NCBI RefSeq assembly: GCF_910594005.1
Contig: NC_057816.1
Coordinates: forward strand, 43,362,797 to 43,426,796
Direction of reading: 5' to 3'
Source of the DNA: Cervus elaphus
Taxonomy: Eukaryota; Chordata; Mammalia; Artiodactyla; Cervidae
Length of the DNA stretch: 64,000 nt
The stretch's first letter is position 1. Each line of letters begins with the position of its first letter. Under the pieces are notes generated by a model that did no database searches, had not been told where the DNA came from, and worked only from the letters and a program-made list of their open reading frames with translations. Of this stretch, positions 1 through 11,957 are shown piece by piece. The position numbers were made by a program, and so were the translations under genes.

Positions 1-482
1 TTCAAATAAATTAAAAAATGCATTCTTGCATAATAAGAACAAAAAAGAAGTATGCTGATCAGTCTACAACTGCTGCTGATCAAGAATTCTGTGAGACTTG
101 TTCAGGAAAACTCTGGAGATTAAGAAGGAAAATAAAGCATGCGTTTGACCTGGGGCAACCACATCTGGCTGAAATGGCTGGGCCCCAGTCCCCAGGAACT
201 GTCAGGCTGCCCAGTCACTACAGAGAAAAGAGCTCTTGGGACCCTCCATCTGTGCTGTTTTCCTCCAAGAGAAATATTCTGATGCCTCAAGCTTCTTCTC
301 TGAGGTTGCCTCTTGCCTCTGTTGCTTCTGGTCACCCTTTGTCCTCATGGATTACGCTTCTGACTTCAGTATTAAGATCAAACCCCATACAACTCTTACT
401 CCCCCACAGTTTAAGTTTTTTAAAATTGCCTCATGCACACGGAAGCAAGATTGACAGCAGAGTGGATAAAGAAGATGTGCTT
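1..482. other. Unassigned sequence at left edge
   Basis: No recognisable gene or repeat. An open frame at 18-566 runs through this sequence into a CA/TA microsatellite and has no family resemblance. Confidence 0.5.
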
Positions 483-534
483 TATATATATAAATACACA
501 CACACACACACACATATATATATACACATACACA
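483..534. repeat. TA/CA microsatellite
   Basis: Alternating TA and CA dinucleotide runs directly before an L1 3' UTR fragment. Confidence 0.9.
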
Positions 535-1336
535 GTGGAATATTACTTAGTAACAAGAAAGAATGAAATAATGCCACTTGCAGCAACATAGATGCACCTA
601 AAATTATCACACCAAGTGAAGTGAATCAGAGAAAGACAAATATCATATGACATCACATATATGGAATCTAAAAAAATGATACAAATGAACTTATTTACAA
701 AACAGAGATAGACTCAGTCATAGAAAACAAACATGATTATCAAAGAGGAGGGTGGAAGGAAAAATTATGAGTTTGGATTCAAAATATGCATACTACTATA
801 TATAAAATGCGTTAGTCCCTCAGTCATGTCTGACCCCGTGATCCCATGGATTGTAGCCTCTGTCCATGGAATTCTCCAGGCAAGAATTACTGGAGTGGGT
901 TAGTGTTTCCTTCTCCAAGGGATCTTCCAGACCCAGGGATCGAACCCGGGTCTCCTGCACTGCAGGCAGACTCTTCACCATCTGAACCACCAGAGAAGCT
1001 AATCAACAAGGACCTACTCTATAGCACAGAAATAATACTCACTATCTTATAATAACCTATAATGAAAGAGAACGTAAAAAAAGAATATATATATACATGG
1101 AACCTATCTGTGGAACTTAAAAAATCTTATATGTGGAATCTAAAATATTGATACAAATGAACTTATTTACAAAACAGAAATAGCCTCAGTCTGCATATAT
1201 GTGTGTATATATATATATAACTATTTATATATGTGTGTGTATAACTGAATCACTTTGCTGTTAACCTGAAACTAACACACATTGTAAATCAACTGTATTT
1301 CAATAAAATTTTTTTGAAAACAAGTAAAAAAAAATT
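535..1336 (+). mobile_element. L1 3' UTR fragment, interrupted by a SINE
   Basis: Resembles the ruminant L1 3' end (gcaacatagatg, tatggaatctaaaa, tgatacaaatgaactt, aacattgtaaatcaac) and finishes in an A-rich tail near 1328-1336. A Bov-tA at about 806-1000 splits it. A second copy of the motif tggaatctaaaat-tgatacaaatgaac near 1135 suggests an internal duplication or two overlapping 3' ends. Confidence 0.75.
806..1000 (-). mobile_element. Bov-tA SINE
   Basis: Reverse complement of the bovine tRNA-derived SINE: tRNA-like head (cttctctggtggttcagatg on the - strand, gggttcgatccctggg B-box region) and BovA body. Inserted in the L1 3' UTR. Confidence 0.88.
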
Positions 1337-2092
1337 TGCTTCATGTAGCCCTTCCCTCTCCATCACAATACTAGTGAATAGGGTTAGAAGTGTAGAACCT
1401 AGTAAGAGAAGTTTAGGTTTAATATTTATTGAAATGAATCATTGAGACTTTTGTTCTTAGAACTTATAGGACTTTAAGAAGATGGTCTCATCGTTTGGAT
1501 CGGAGGAGCATAGGATACATGGCTGGGAATGTTTGGGAGTGGGGAGAAGAGCTCAGAGTTGTACTAGCCAACAATCCAGCCATGATGTGAGGAGATGCTC
1601 ACATGGACCCCTCACCTATATCCTTGTATGGAATTATAAAAGAGAAAGTTTAATCAGGGGTTTACAAAATAGGTGATAGTTGTCTGCAATGTACATTGTG
1701 TGAACAAACTCCTGGTTGCTATATAAAAACAGAAAGTTAAAATTTGATCAGAAATATATTCTTTCAGAACTTCCTCTTTTCTGTCATATAGTCTACTTTG
1801 GGGATTACAAAGGAGAAGTTCAAGTGAAATTAAATTATTAAACAGTATATTATTAAAGTCAAGTGTTGAGGGGACTCTGGTCCATAGTTGAAAAATAACT
1901 ATATTATGGTTTTGGTGCTGCCACCAATTGACTGTGAGATTTTTGGCAAGAATCTTATTGATCCAGAAAAGAATATGATTGTAAAGGAATAAGTAATGGC
2001 TGAATATTGGGGAAATTTCCTTCTCCTATTTTCAAGCATCATGCACCATTCTTCAACCACTGATGATTTTTTGTATGTACTTATATTCTATT
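1337..2092. other. Unassigned intergenic sequence
   Basis: AT-rich with no gene and no repeat that I recognise. Confidence 0.4.
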
Positions 2093-2190
2093 GGAACTTC
2101 CCTGGTGGTCTAGCAGTTCAGACTCTGACTCCAATGCAGGGGGCACAGGTTTAATCCCTGGTCCGGGAAATAAGGTCCCTATATTTTATA
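2093..2190 (+). mobile_element. CHR-type artiodactyl tRNA SINE (head)
   Basis: Starts aacttccctggtggtctagc and carries the ggtttaatccctggtc B-box-like segment, as in the CHR SINE family; it lacks a BovA body. Confidence 0.7.
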
Positions 2191-2496
2191 CTAATATTTT
2201 ATTAATCTGCAGCATATGTGACCCAATCATCAAGTCTTTTTAAGAGGAAGTAGCATATAATTTAATAGTCATAATTAATATGGTATTTTAACAGTAACTC
2301 AGTAGAATTAGAGCCAACATTTAATAATAATCATTATTCATAAAAATAAAAAACAATTAAAAAATTACATTTTTTTCCAGGAAATTGTACCACTGCAATA
2401 TTGTAAAAGAAGGAAGTGATTTCCAAGATAAGAAAGCCAAGTTAAGTGCCAAGTCCATAATTTGAGGAAGTTCATGCATCTGACACATGTAGCATG

Positions 2497-2717
2497 TGTG
2501 TGTGCAAAGTTACTCAGTTGTGTCCAACTCTTTGTGACCCCTATGGACCATAGCCCACCAGGCTCCTCTGTCCATGGGTTTCTCCAGGCAAGAATACTGT
2601 AGTGGGTTTCTATGCCCTCCTCCAGGGGATCTTCCAGACCCAAGGATCAAACCCGTGTCTCTTACATCTTCTGCATTGGAAGGCAGGTTCTTTACCACTA
2701 GCACCACCTGGGAAGCT
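2497..2717 (-). mobile_element. Bov-tA SINE
   Basis: BovA body (ctcagttgtgtccaactctt) followed by the reversed tRNA-like head ending caccacctgggaagct. Confidence 0.88.
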
Positions 2718-3072
2718 CAGGACATATATAGAGGACTCCTCAATTATCTGTTCTGATGGATAGAGGCATTAGTGCAGAGAGTCTAAAAACAATTAAGTTA
2801 CATCAAAGTCTAAACTCAGCTTACAAATTTATGCCTAAACATGACTGTGTCTAATGTTCTGAGGATTAGCAATACTTCATATTAAATAATGAAATTCCAA
2901 TTCAGGAGACACAGGAAGTATCTAGTTTACCATGCAACCAGTGCTTTCAAGAGAAGAAAAATGATCACCTCTGCTTCCAAGCAAAAAAAAAAAATAGCTT
3001 AAATCTGATTTACCTATCTCCTCAAGCTTACTTTCTGTTAGTAATTAATAGTTTGAATTTCATAACACTTTA
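2718..3072. other. Unassigned sequence
   Basis: AT-rich, with a short A tract near 2983; nothing recognised. Confidence 0.4.
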
Positions 3073-3260
3073 GGTGGACTGAAGTAAGCTTTGAGTCAGA
3101 AGATCAGTGTTTAAATATTTGCATCTACTTTTACTAGATATGTGACATTGGGCAAGGCCACAAACCCTTTGAACTTCAATGTGATCACCTGGGACATGAG
3201 GTTAGTAGTAAGAGTTATATATGACTGTGTTCTTCCCATGAGTATGGATAAAATGCAACA
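3073..3260 (+). mobile_element. MIR relic
   Basis: Diverged MIR core order: tgagtcagaagatcagtg, tagatatgtgacattgggcaa, ctttgaacttcaatgtgatc, acatgaggttagtagtaag. Confidence 0.6.
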
Positions 3261-4529
3261 AAATCATTAATGGGAATTACTTCATAAAGTATTTAAACTT
3301 ATAATTGTTTAATGCACTATTACAGATAAAATAAATTGCAGCAATATAAATGTACAGCTTTATATTTGATGCAAACTTTGTGAACTATACCCAAATTTTT
3401 AAATGATTATACTTTCAAGGATAATATGATTTATCTGAAAAGACATACAAACAAGACTTAGCTTTCTTCCATTAACACCATGTGAGCGTGTATAAATCTC
3501 TAAAGCTCTCTGGAGTTCAGTTTCCTCAGCTATAAAGAATATTGGTTTCTTGGCTTCCATGTTTTCCTGAAGCCCTAAAGCATGATTTGAGGAAAAATTT
3601 CAGAAGGGAGCTGGCATTTGAAAGTGCGATTTGGCGTTAACAAAGCAAAACAGATGCTAGTACATCTGACTTTAACTGCAGATATAATAATGAAAGAGAA
3701 CAGTGGTGATATACTTAAATAATATAGTTTATAAGAATAATGGGTAGAATGTCCAAATAACTTGCATATGAATAACAGTCAATATGAAACGCTCATGGAA
3801 ATTTGTCAAAACCATGACAACCAAACTCCATATTGCTAACTTCTTATGAGTTTCTTTCAAAATTCAAGGGACTGTAAGATACCACACAGGGCTGCTAAGT
3901 TTTCAATTAGACTCTCAACTCTGGGATATGTGTCTCCATAAATCCATGAAACAGACACTGTACTTTGCACAGGGTCATGTGATGCTGTTTTCAGCAGCCA
4001 GAGCACTAAAATTCTGCAAGTAGATCAGTTCTAGGCTGTCAGGCAGAACAAGGTCTTGGGCCTTGGGGACCTGGAACCCCTGCCCGAACTAGATGGAACA
4101 TTTCATATATTATCTCATATGAAGCTGCTAAGTAAGCTCAGTAGGTAGACTACTCCATAGTTTGCTCCATCCTTCTGTTTTATTCTTTTCTTCCTTCCAT
4201 CCTCCATATAATAACATATGAAGGTGACTGCTAAGTACAGATCTGACCCAGAGGAACTCACTCTGTAGCTGAGACAAGAGCCCATGCACCTATTAAACCA
4301 CCAAATATAAATAAAGAAGAGCAATGAGTCACTGAAATGATGAAGAACAGTTCCCTAAGAAACACCTGAACTTACCCTTGAAAATTTACAAATTACATCA
4401 GGAGGAGCCAGAGTACATTTTGTAAATTTCAATTCAGTCTCAACTCCAAGTGTATCACCCCTTTCACTTACTAACCAACAAGCACAGACCACACACAGGA
4501 GTTCTCCGGTTTCCTATGCAGTCCTGTAC
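3261..4529. other. Unassigned sequence
   Basis: No gene. A possible MIR scrap (ttcagtttcctcagctataaa) lies near 3515-3540; otherwise nothing recognised. Confidence 0.4.
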
Positions 4530-4870
4530 TTCTAATTTCTTTGCCTCTGCTGCCCCCTCTGCCTGAAAGAGTCTCCCGACCAACCTCCCATCCAAACCTG
4601 CTGACTTTTCTTTGAAAGTCAGATCAAGGGTAACTTTGTAAATCCTTTGTGAAGCCTTCTGTGGCTCCCCCAGACAGGTTAGGCTTGCCACATTCAGCCA
4701 CCCGCACTGCAAGCTGACTTAACTCCACTGTATCTGTCATCACGTTGCTGGTCCACACATACTCATGCCGTGTCCAAGCTACACTGTGTGTTATTCGTTG
4801 TTTAAATCTCAGACCATCAACAGTGCGAAGTGCTTAGTAAATATACAACATATGTTCCAGGAATCAATAA
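4530..4870 (+). mobile_element. L2 3'-end relic
   Basis: Resembles the LINE-2 3' region: tgcctctgctgccccctctgcct, tttgtgaagccttctgtggc, and a terminal agtgcttagtaaatatac. Old and diverged. Confidence 0.5.
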
Positions 4871-5699
4871 ATTGCACATAAATATTTGTTAACTGTGTGT
4901 AATTTGGGTGGTGGATTAGTGGCTTTAAGCGTTAAGGGCTCTGTCTAATTCAGGTTATTCTTGAAAATACTACCATGTGGCTTAACCTATAATAAAAGAG
5001 TTACAGAGGTATGGTTTGAGACTGCTAGACCCTCACCACTGAATGAACTATAGGCAATGCCAATATTAATATCAAACAATGCATAAATATTCACAGAATG
5101 AGATAAATGAGGCAACGCATACAACAACAGCATCTGAGTCTTCTGAGTGTGGTTTGTGAACACAGGAGGCTTTGGAACACTATAAATAAAAGATTAAGCT
5201 GTGAGAGCTTTAGGTAGGTGGGTAAGTAGGCAGTACAGAGAACTGGTAACAAAGAGAATATTCACATTAGTATTCAGAAATACCCCAGGTAAAGAATTCA
5301 TTTCCCAGTGAGAATGAAAATGGTTCTTACTAAAAGTAGCCTCATATTTACATATTGACATCTTAAACACATTCCGTGCAATGCTTTTAAAATAAAAACG
5401 CAGCATTCTCTGATGGAAAAAGAATTTCACACAACATGTCAACCAATGTCTAGAGACTGTGTGGCAGTGAGAACATAAATGTTTTCCAGCTTCAAGGTAG
5501 GTCACAGTCCAGGGACGCCTGCAGTGAGGAAAAACCGAGTGTGTAAGAGGTCCCCGAATTCGCATGTGAGCTGACGTCCCAGTCCGCACTGCAGGAGAGG
5601 AGCTCTTTGCTACCCTAAGTAACAGGGAGGGAATAAAATCATCAGAAGTTAGAGCTGCAGCATTTATGGAGATCATCTTCTTTGGCTATACTTATGTTC
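4871..5699. other. Unassigned sequence
   Basis: No recognised repeat or gene. A 160-codon frame on the - strand (5194-5676) has no recognisable domain. Confidence 0.4.
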
Positions 5700-5830
5700 A
5701 GATGAGGAAGCCTTTTAGAGACCAGAAAGGTGAAGAAACTCAGCAGGTAGTAAGAGCTAGAAAATGTCAGAGCTGGAGCTAAAATCTTAGATCTCTAATT
5801 CCCAGTCCAGTGTTCTTTATTCTAACCTAG
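5700..5830 (-). mobile_element. MIR relic
   Basis: Reverse MIR order: cagatgaggaagcc, gtagtaagagctagaaaatg, tcagagctggagc, then ccagtccagtgttcttt. Confidence 0.5.
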
Positions 5831-6228
5831 GCTATGTCAAAATCAGGCAAAAAATAAAATCTTAAAGCTACTAGGAATTACATTCAGAAGAGTGTCTACA
5901 AAGAAATAGATTCTGCTTCATGTTTCAACATTAAGTTTTTGTCTCCTTCTTGTTAATAGAAAGAGAGACATGGACCACAGTCTCCTAGTGACATCTGGTG
6001 TCTAAATCTGGGTAATACAAAAAAGAGGAATAACAAAAAGACTTCCGCATTTATGTTTATTAACATTAATAACATTAATAACATTTGGTTATTAAAGCCA
6101 AAACTTGGAGAGTATTTAAAAATTTTTGAAGATAGTCTTTCATGGCTTACCTGCTCAGTAATACGTTCCTAAACGGAGCTGTGTTTTACAGTAATTGTCT
6201 TTTTAATAATAGTGAATTGCTGTCAAGT

Positions 6229-6425
6229 GTGTGCTCAGTGGTGTCCAACTCTGCGACCCCAAGGACTGTAGCCCACCAGGCTCCTCTGTCCATGGAAGTT
6301 TCCAGGCAAGAATACTTGAATGGGTTGTCATTCCCTTCTCTAGGGGATCTTCCTGACCCAGAGATCCAACCCAGGTCTCCTGCATTGCAGGCAGATTCTT
6401 TACCGTCTGTGCCACCATGAAGGGC
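6229..6425 (-). mobile_element. Bov-tA SINE
   Basis: BovA body (cagtggtgtccaactctgcg) then the reversed tRNA-like head (caacccaggtctcctgcattg). Confidence 0.9.
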
Positions 6426-6589
6426 AATACTGTGCCATCTCAGCCTAAATTACACGATCTATTCAACAAAGATTTATGAGAACTTATAACATGACAGAAA
6501 CAGTTCTAGCAACAAGGGATGCAGAGATAGATATCTATTACCACTTTCTTCAGGAAACTCACTGCTTATCTGAAGAAATAAACTCATTA

Positions 6590-6680
6590 GTTCAGTTGCT
6601 CAGTCATGTCTGACTCTTCGCGACCCCATGGACTGCCGCACACCAGGCCTCCCTGTCCATCACCAACTCCCAGAGTTTAT
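6590..6680 (-). mobile_element. BovB 3'-end fragment
   Basis: Begins ttagttcagttgctcagtca and includes ccctgtccatcaccaactcc, the reverse complement of the BovB 3' terminus. Confidence 0.8.
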
Positions 6681-7077
6681 AGAGGGAACTATAATAAGTG
6701 TGATAAGGGCTAAAATTAAGATACATACAAAATATGATGAGGAAGGAGTTACTGAGAGGTCAGGAAGTTTTCAGAGAAAATGGGACATTTTGACTTCATT
6801 CTTGAAAGGGGTTAGAATCCACCTGAATTAAAAAGCAAAATGTCTCAATTTATTCTCTCAAATGTAACAAAAAGCATCTAAATATATTTTTATTACATTT
6901 GATTTCATGAATTTGAATGTCACTGATATTTCTTTAGTACTGATCAACTTAATCTCTGTAGAGAACAAGAGTATGTCATTATTTCTGGTCAATGAATTCT
7001 TGGTATTCTTAATATTTCTTACCTCTACATCTCATAAGTAGAGGAGCCGGGAGACAGAAAGCAGAGTTGTCTGACTT

Positions 7078-7870
7078 TGAAATACTCTAGTGTTATTTAT
7101 TGAGTGCCTACTATGTATCAGATATTTTCCATGTTGCTAAATTAGTAAACAAAAGCCATGCCCTCATTGCACTTACATTCTATAGGGGAGGACAGTCAAT
7201 AAATAAATAAGTAAAATATAAGTAAGTCAGATGGCTATGAATATTACTAAGAAAAGTTGATCAGGGATGGAAGATGGATAGTGCTGCGCTGTGCTCAGTC
7301 ACTTCATTTGTGTCCAACTCTTTGCGACCCCAAGGACTGTAGTCCACCAGGCTCCTCTATCTGCGGGATTCTCCAGGCAGGAATACTGGAGTGGGTTGCC
7401 ATGCCCTCCTCCAAGGGATCTTCCTGACCCAGGGATCGAACCTGTATCTCCTGCATTGCAGGCAGATTCTTTCACCACTGAGCCACCAGGGAAGCCCCAG
7501 ATAGTGCTGAGAAGAGTATTTATTTTAACAATGGTAGTCTGGGATTGCCTCCCCGAGAAACTGACATTTAATCAAAGACCTGAAGGAGGTCATGGAGGGA
7601 GACATGTGGATATTCGGGGAATGTGCTCCAAGTAGAAGGAACAAGAAAACTCTGTGTGGGGAGCATGGATTGAGTATGAACACCAAAGAGCACATATACC
7701 TAATGAATGAGACCTGGAAAGAGAAGAATAAATTAGGCCTGAAAAAAAAAATGGTGGTCAGATTATGTAGGGCTTTTGGCCATTGTAAGGAGAATAGTGG
7801 GGAAACGTCGTGGAGTTCAGGGTTCAAAGGTGACATTACCCAATCTGATCTAGCAGCCATGTGCAGAACA
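7078..7870. mobile_element. Ancient LINE-2-type repeat split by a SINE
   Basis: The stretch ttattgagtgcctactatgt, cttacattctataggggagg, gtcaataaataaataag and, after the SINE, acctgaaggaggtcatgg and tatgtagggcttttggcc follow the order of a widespread mammalian L2-type repeat. Orientation and family are uncertain. Confidence 0.45.
7287..7499 (-). mobile_element. Bov-tA SINE with 10-bp target duplication
   Basis: BovA body then reversed tRNA-like head ending ccaccagggaagcccc. The 10-bp duplication gatagtgctg flanks it at 7277-7286 and 7500-7509, so the exact insertion unit is defined. It interrupts the older L2-type repeat. Confidence 0.93.
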
Positions 7871-8245
7871 TACCATAGAAGAAAGGCAAGTGATGAATCA
7901 GAGGCACCAAAAATAGAGTATTGTATTTATCCAGGAAACAGATCAGGGCTATCTGGAGGAGTTAGTGTAGGAGTGAAATAACCAGATTATTTTTACATTT
8001 TGTAGGTATAATTAGCAGTATTGACTGATGGACAAAATGTGTATTAGAAAAGAAGAAAAGTCACTTCGGAGGGAGGGTAACTCCAAGTTGCTTAAGCAAC
8101 TGGAAGAAGAAGTTGACATTAAATAAGATCAGGAAATGTACAGTATGATCGTGTTTGGAGGAGCTGGCTATCAAGAGTCTAACTTAGGATATACTAAATC
8201 AGAGATACTTTGCAAGTGATGTCCAGTAGCAGTTGAATAGAATCT
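7871..8245. other. Unassigned sequence
   Basis: No gene or repeat recognised. Confidence 0.4.
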
Positions 8246-8255
8246 TAAGCTCAGG

Positions 8256-8568
8256 GGAGGGCTTCCCTGGTGGCTCAGTGGTAAAGAATCTGCCTGCCAG
8301 TGCAGGAGACACAGGTTCAATCCCTGATCTGGGAGAAGGTCACATGCCACAGAGCAACTAAGCCCGTGCTCTAGAGCCCAGGAGTCACAGCTACTGAGCT
8401 CACATGCTGCAACTACTGAAGGCTGGACCCCCTAGAGCCCATGCTCAGGCTCCACAATGAGAAGCCACTGCGAAAAGAAGTGTGTGCACTGCAACTAGCA
8501 ACAACCCCTGATTGTCGCTACTAGAGAAACCCATGAAGCAAGGAAGACCTAGCACAGCCAAAAATAAA
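8256..8568 (+). mobile_element. CHR-type artiodactyl SINE with 10-bp target duplication
   Basis: tRNA-like head (gggcttccctggtggctcag, ggttcaatccctgatc) followed by the long CHR body (cacatgctgcaactactgaa, ccaaaaataaata tail) rather than a BovA body. The duplication taagctcagg flanks it at 8246-8255 and 8569-8578. Confidence 0.9.
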
Positions 8569-9496
8569 TAAGCTCAGGAGAAAGAACTTTTGAGCACATC
8601 AACATACAGATAATATTTAAAGCCATAAGAGTCGATGACATCACCTTGGAAATGAGTGTTGATAGGGGAAGAGATCTAAGAACCCAACCTCAGTGAACCT
8701 CAATGGAGACATGAAAAGAATTAACAATGGGAGCTAAAAGATGCAACCAATGGGGATAGGATAACTGAAGGAGGCGCTTCCAGAAACCAAGTGAAGAAAG
8801 CATTTCAAGAAAAGAGTCAATCAAAAATTGGGCAGAAGACCTAAATAGACATTTTTCCAAAGAAGGCATACAGATGGCCAATAGGCACGTGAAAAGATGC
8901 TCAACGTGCTTATCAGGGAAATGCAATTCAAGTCTACAGTGAGATATCACCTCTCACCAGTCAGAATGACCATAATTAAAAAATTCACAAATAATAAACT
9001 CTGGAGAGGGTGTGGAGAAAACAGAACCCTACTACACTATTGGTGGTGGGAATGAAAAATGGTGCAGCCACTATGGAAGTTCTTTAAAAAACTGAAAATA
9101 GAGTTACCATATGATCCAGCAATCCTACTCCTGGGTATATATCCAGAGAAAACTCTGATTCTAAAAGATGCATGCACCCCAACTTGCAGGGCAACACTAT
9201 TTACAATTACCAAGACATGGAAGCAACCTAAATGTCCATTGACAGATGAATGCCCTTTGCAGCAACATGGATGGATATAGAGATTGTCATACTAAGTGAA
9301 GTAAGTCAGACAGAGAGAGATGAACATCATATGATATAATTTATATATGGAATCTAAAATATGATACAAATAAATCTATTTAGAAAACAGACTTACAGAC
9401 ATAGAAAACAAACTTATTTTTACAAAAAGTGAAATGTGAGTAGGGGTAGATTAGGAGGATGGGAATAACATATACACAGTACTATAGATAAGATGA

Positions 9497-9712
9497 GGGC
9501 TTCCCAGGTGGCACAATGGTAAATGATCTGACTGCCAATGCAGGAGACGCAAGAGACATGGGTTCAATCCTTTGGTAGGGAAGATCCCCTGGAGGAGGAA
9601 ATGGCAACCCGCTCCAGTCTTCTTGCATAGAAAATCCCATGTACTGAGGAGACGAGTGGGCTACAGTTCATGGGATTGCAAAAGAGTTGACGTGACTGAG
9701 CATGCATGCCTG
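9497..9712 (+). mobile_element. Bov-tA SINE
   Basis: Head gggcttcccaggtggcacaa, B-box region ggttcaatcctttggt, BovA body to gttgacgtgactgagc. Inserted in the L1 3' UTR. Confidence 0.9.
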
Positions 9713-9790
9713 CATAGACAAGACAGATAAACAAGAAGGTCCTACTGTATAGCACAGGAACTATATTCAGCATCTCATAATAAGCTATAT

Positions 9791-9802
9791 AGAAAAGAAT
9801 AT
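9791..9802 (+). repeat. Target-site duplication, left copy
   Basis: The 12-mer agaaaagaatat, repeated at 13654-13665. It bounds the composite L1/BovB/L1 insertion. A perfect 20-bp palindrome spans the junction (9791-9810). Confidence 0.8.
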
Positions 9803-10945
9803 TCTTTTCTAAGAATTTGTCCATTTCATCCAAGTTGTCCATTTTATTGGCATAGAGCTGCTGGTAGTAGTCTCTTATGATCCTTTGTATTTCAGTGTTG
9901 TCTGTTGTGATCTCTCCATTTTCATTTCTAATTTTGTTAATTTGGTTCTTCTCTCTTTGTTTCTTAATGAGTCTTGCTAATGGCTTGTCAATTTTGTTTA
10001 TTTTTTCAAAAAACCAGCTTTTAGCTTTGTTGATTTTTGCTACGGTCTCTTTAGTTTCTTTTGCATTTATTTCTGCCCTGATTTTTTTTTTTTCCTGCCC
10101 TGATTTTTAAGATTTCCTTCCTTCTGCTAACCCTGGGGTTCTTCATTTCTTCCTTCTCTAGTTGCTTTAGGTGTAGAGTTAGGTTATTTATTTGGTTTTT
10201 TTCTTGTTTCTTGATGTGAGCCTGTAATGCTATAAACCTTCCCCTTAGCACTGCTTTTACAGTGTCCCATAGGTTTTGGGTTGTTGTGTTTTCATTTTCA
10301 TTCATTTCTATACATATTTTGATTTCTTTTTTGATTTCTTCTATGATTTGTTGGTTATTCAGAAGCGTGTTATTTAGCCTCCATATGTTTGAATTTTTAA
10401 CAATTTTTTTCCTGTAATTGAGATCTAATCTTACTGCACTGTGGTCAGAAAAGATGACTGGAATGATTTCAATTTTTTTGAATTTTCCAAGACCAGATTT
10501 ATGGCCCAGGATGTGATCTATTCTGGAGAAGGTTCGTGTGCACTTGAGAAAAAGGTGAAGTTGATTGTTTTGGGGTGAAATGTCCTATAGATATCAATTA
10601 GGTCTAGCTGGTCCATTGTGTCATTTAAGGTTTGTGTTTCCTTGTTAATTTTCTGTTTAGTTGATCTATCCATAGTTGTGAGTGGGGTATTAAAGTCTCC
10701 CACTATTATTGTGTTACTATTAATTTCCTCTTTCATACTCATTAGTGTTTGCCGTACATATTGCGGTGCTCCTATGTTGGGTGCATATATATTTATAATT
10801 GTTATATCTTCTTCTTGGATTGATCCTTTGATCATTAAGTAGTGTCCTTCTTTGTCTCTTTTCACAGCCTTTATTTGAAAGTCTATTTTATCTGATATGA
10901 GTATTGCGACTCCTGCTTTCTTTTGGTCTCCGTTTCCCTTTTCCG
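9803..10945 (-). mobile_element. Inverted L1 ORF2 segment (endonuclease to start of RT region)
   Basis: Read on the - strand from 10945 down, this is L1 ORF2: endonuclease domain with VGDFNTPLT (within 10518-10865), an SDHS-type box in a shifted frame near 10440-10450, then the linker (NTTTQNLWDTVKAVLRGRF, 10051-10305). It ends near KMDNLDEMDKFLEK at 9800-9842. Frameshifts break the ORF. It is the 5' inverted half of the composite insertion. Confidence 0.85.
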
Positions 10946-11083
10946 ACTGGCTTTAAATCTCAAATAATTTGAGATCGTGTTCCCCATCATTTGTATATTG
11001 TGTCATTTCCTCCTTTTTGTAACCACTGGGACACTGTGGTGGTCATAATAAGGATTATATATAGTATAGTTGAGAGTTTAAGG
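10946..11083. other. Unidentified filler between inverted L1 and BovB
   Basis: About 138 nt that match neither L1 nor BovB as far as I can see. Contains a perfect 9-bp-arm palindrome (atctcaaat / atttgagat, 10957-10975). Confidence 0.5.
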
Positions 11084-11957
11084 AGTACGTCAAGGCTGTA
11101 TATTGTCACCCTGCTTATTTAACTTATATGCAGAGTACATCATGAGAAACGCTGGGCTAGATGAAGCACAAGCTGGAATCAAGATTGCCGGGAGAAATAT
11201 CAATAACCTCAGATATGCAGATGGCACCACCCTTATGGCAGAAAGTGAAGAGGAACTAAAAAGCCTCTTGATGAAAGTGAAAGAGGAAAGTGAAAAAGTT
11301 GGCTTAAAGCTCAACATTCAGAAAACTAAGATCATGACATCTGGTCCCATCACTTCATGGGAAATAGATGGGGAAACAGTGTTAGACTTTATTTTTGGGG
11401 GGCTCCAAAATCACTGCAGATGGTGATTGCAGCCATGAAATGAAAAGACGCTTACTCCTTGGAAGGAAAGTTATGACCAACCTAGACAGCATATTAAAAA
11501 GCAGAGACATTACTTTGCCAACAAAGGTTCATCTAGTCAAGGTTATGTTTTTTCCAGTGGTCATGTATGGATGTGAGAGTTGGACTGTGAAGAAAGCTGA
11601 GTGCCGAAGAATTGATGCTTTTGAACTGTGGTGTTGGAGAAGACTCTTGAGAGTCCCTTGGACTGCAAGGAGATCCAACCAGTCCATCCTAAAGGAGGTC
11701 AGTCCTGGGTGTTTACTGGAAGGACTGAAGCTGAAACTCCAGTACTTTGGCCACCTCATGCAAGCGAAGAGTTGACTCATTGGAAAAGACCCTGATGCTG
11801 GGAGGGACTGGGGGCAGGAGGAGAAGGGGACGACAGAGGATGAGATGGCTGGATGGCATCACCGACTCGATGGACATGTGTTTGAGTAAACTCTGGGAGT
11901 TTGTGATGGACAGGGAGGCCTAGCGTGCTGCGATTCATGGGGTCGCAAAGAGTCATA
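11084..11957 (+). mobile_element. BovB LINE 3' region embedded in the composite insertion
   Basis: BovB ORF from the RT catalytic block (NLRYADGTTLMAE, 11208-11246, with the second catalytic Asp of YADD replaced by Gly) to the C-terminal domain (VMYGCESWTVKK near 11560-11595). The 3' UTR ends abruptly at ggggtcgcaaagagtca, about 30 nt short of the usual BovB terminus, and is fused directly to L1. Frameshift near 11395. Confidence 0.9.
11103..11775 (+). pseudogene. BovB reverse transcriptase C-terminal fragment, frameshifted
   Basis: Two overlapping frames (11103-11426 and 11395-11775) carry the second half of the RTE-type reverse transcriptase: SPCLFNLYAEYIMRNAG, the altered YADG box, LNIQKTKIM, then ITLPTKVHLVKVMFFPVVMY and RLLRVPWTARRSNQSIL. 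The shift occurs in a G/T-rich run near 11390-11400. Not functional: N-terminal endonuclease missing, catalytic Asp changed, frame broken. Confidence 0.9.

Larger units (their letters stand above)
8815..9802 (+). mobile_element. L1 3' end (ORF2 C-terminus and 3' UTR), host of later insertions
   Basis: Encodes the decayed ORF2 C-terminal region (ELPYDPAILLLGIYPE frame near 9110-9160) and continues into the 3' UTR (ggtcctactgtatagcacag). A Bov-tA sits at 9497-9712. The 3' UTR stops at 9802 and resumes at 13654 (gaaaagaatatgaag through gctttgctgtatacc), showing that 3.85 kb was inserted into it later. Confidence 0.85.

Noticed and set aside
18..566. 182-codon open frame at the left edge
   Set aside because: Low-complexity end running into a CA/TA microsatellite and L1 3' UTR; no domain or codon signature.
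5194..5676. 160-codon frame on the - strand
   Set aside because: No recognisable domain or splice context, isolated in AT-rich intergenic DNA.
7592..7981. 129-codon frame
   Set aside because: Lies in an old L2-type repeat; chance frame.
8256..8340. tRNA-like A/B-box sequences in this and other SINEs
   Set aside because: These are tRNA-derived SINE heads without a full cloverleaf; not tRNA genes.
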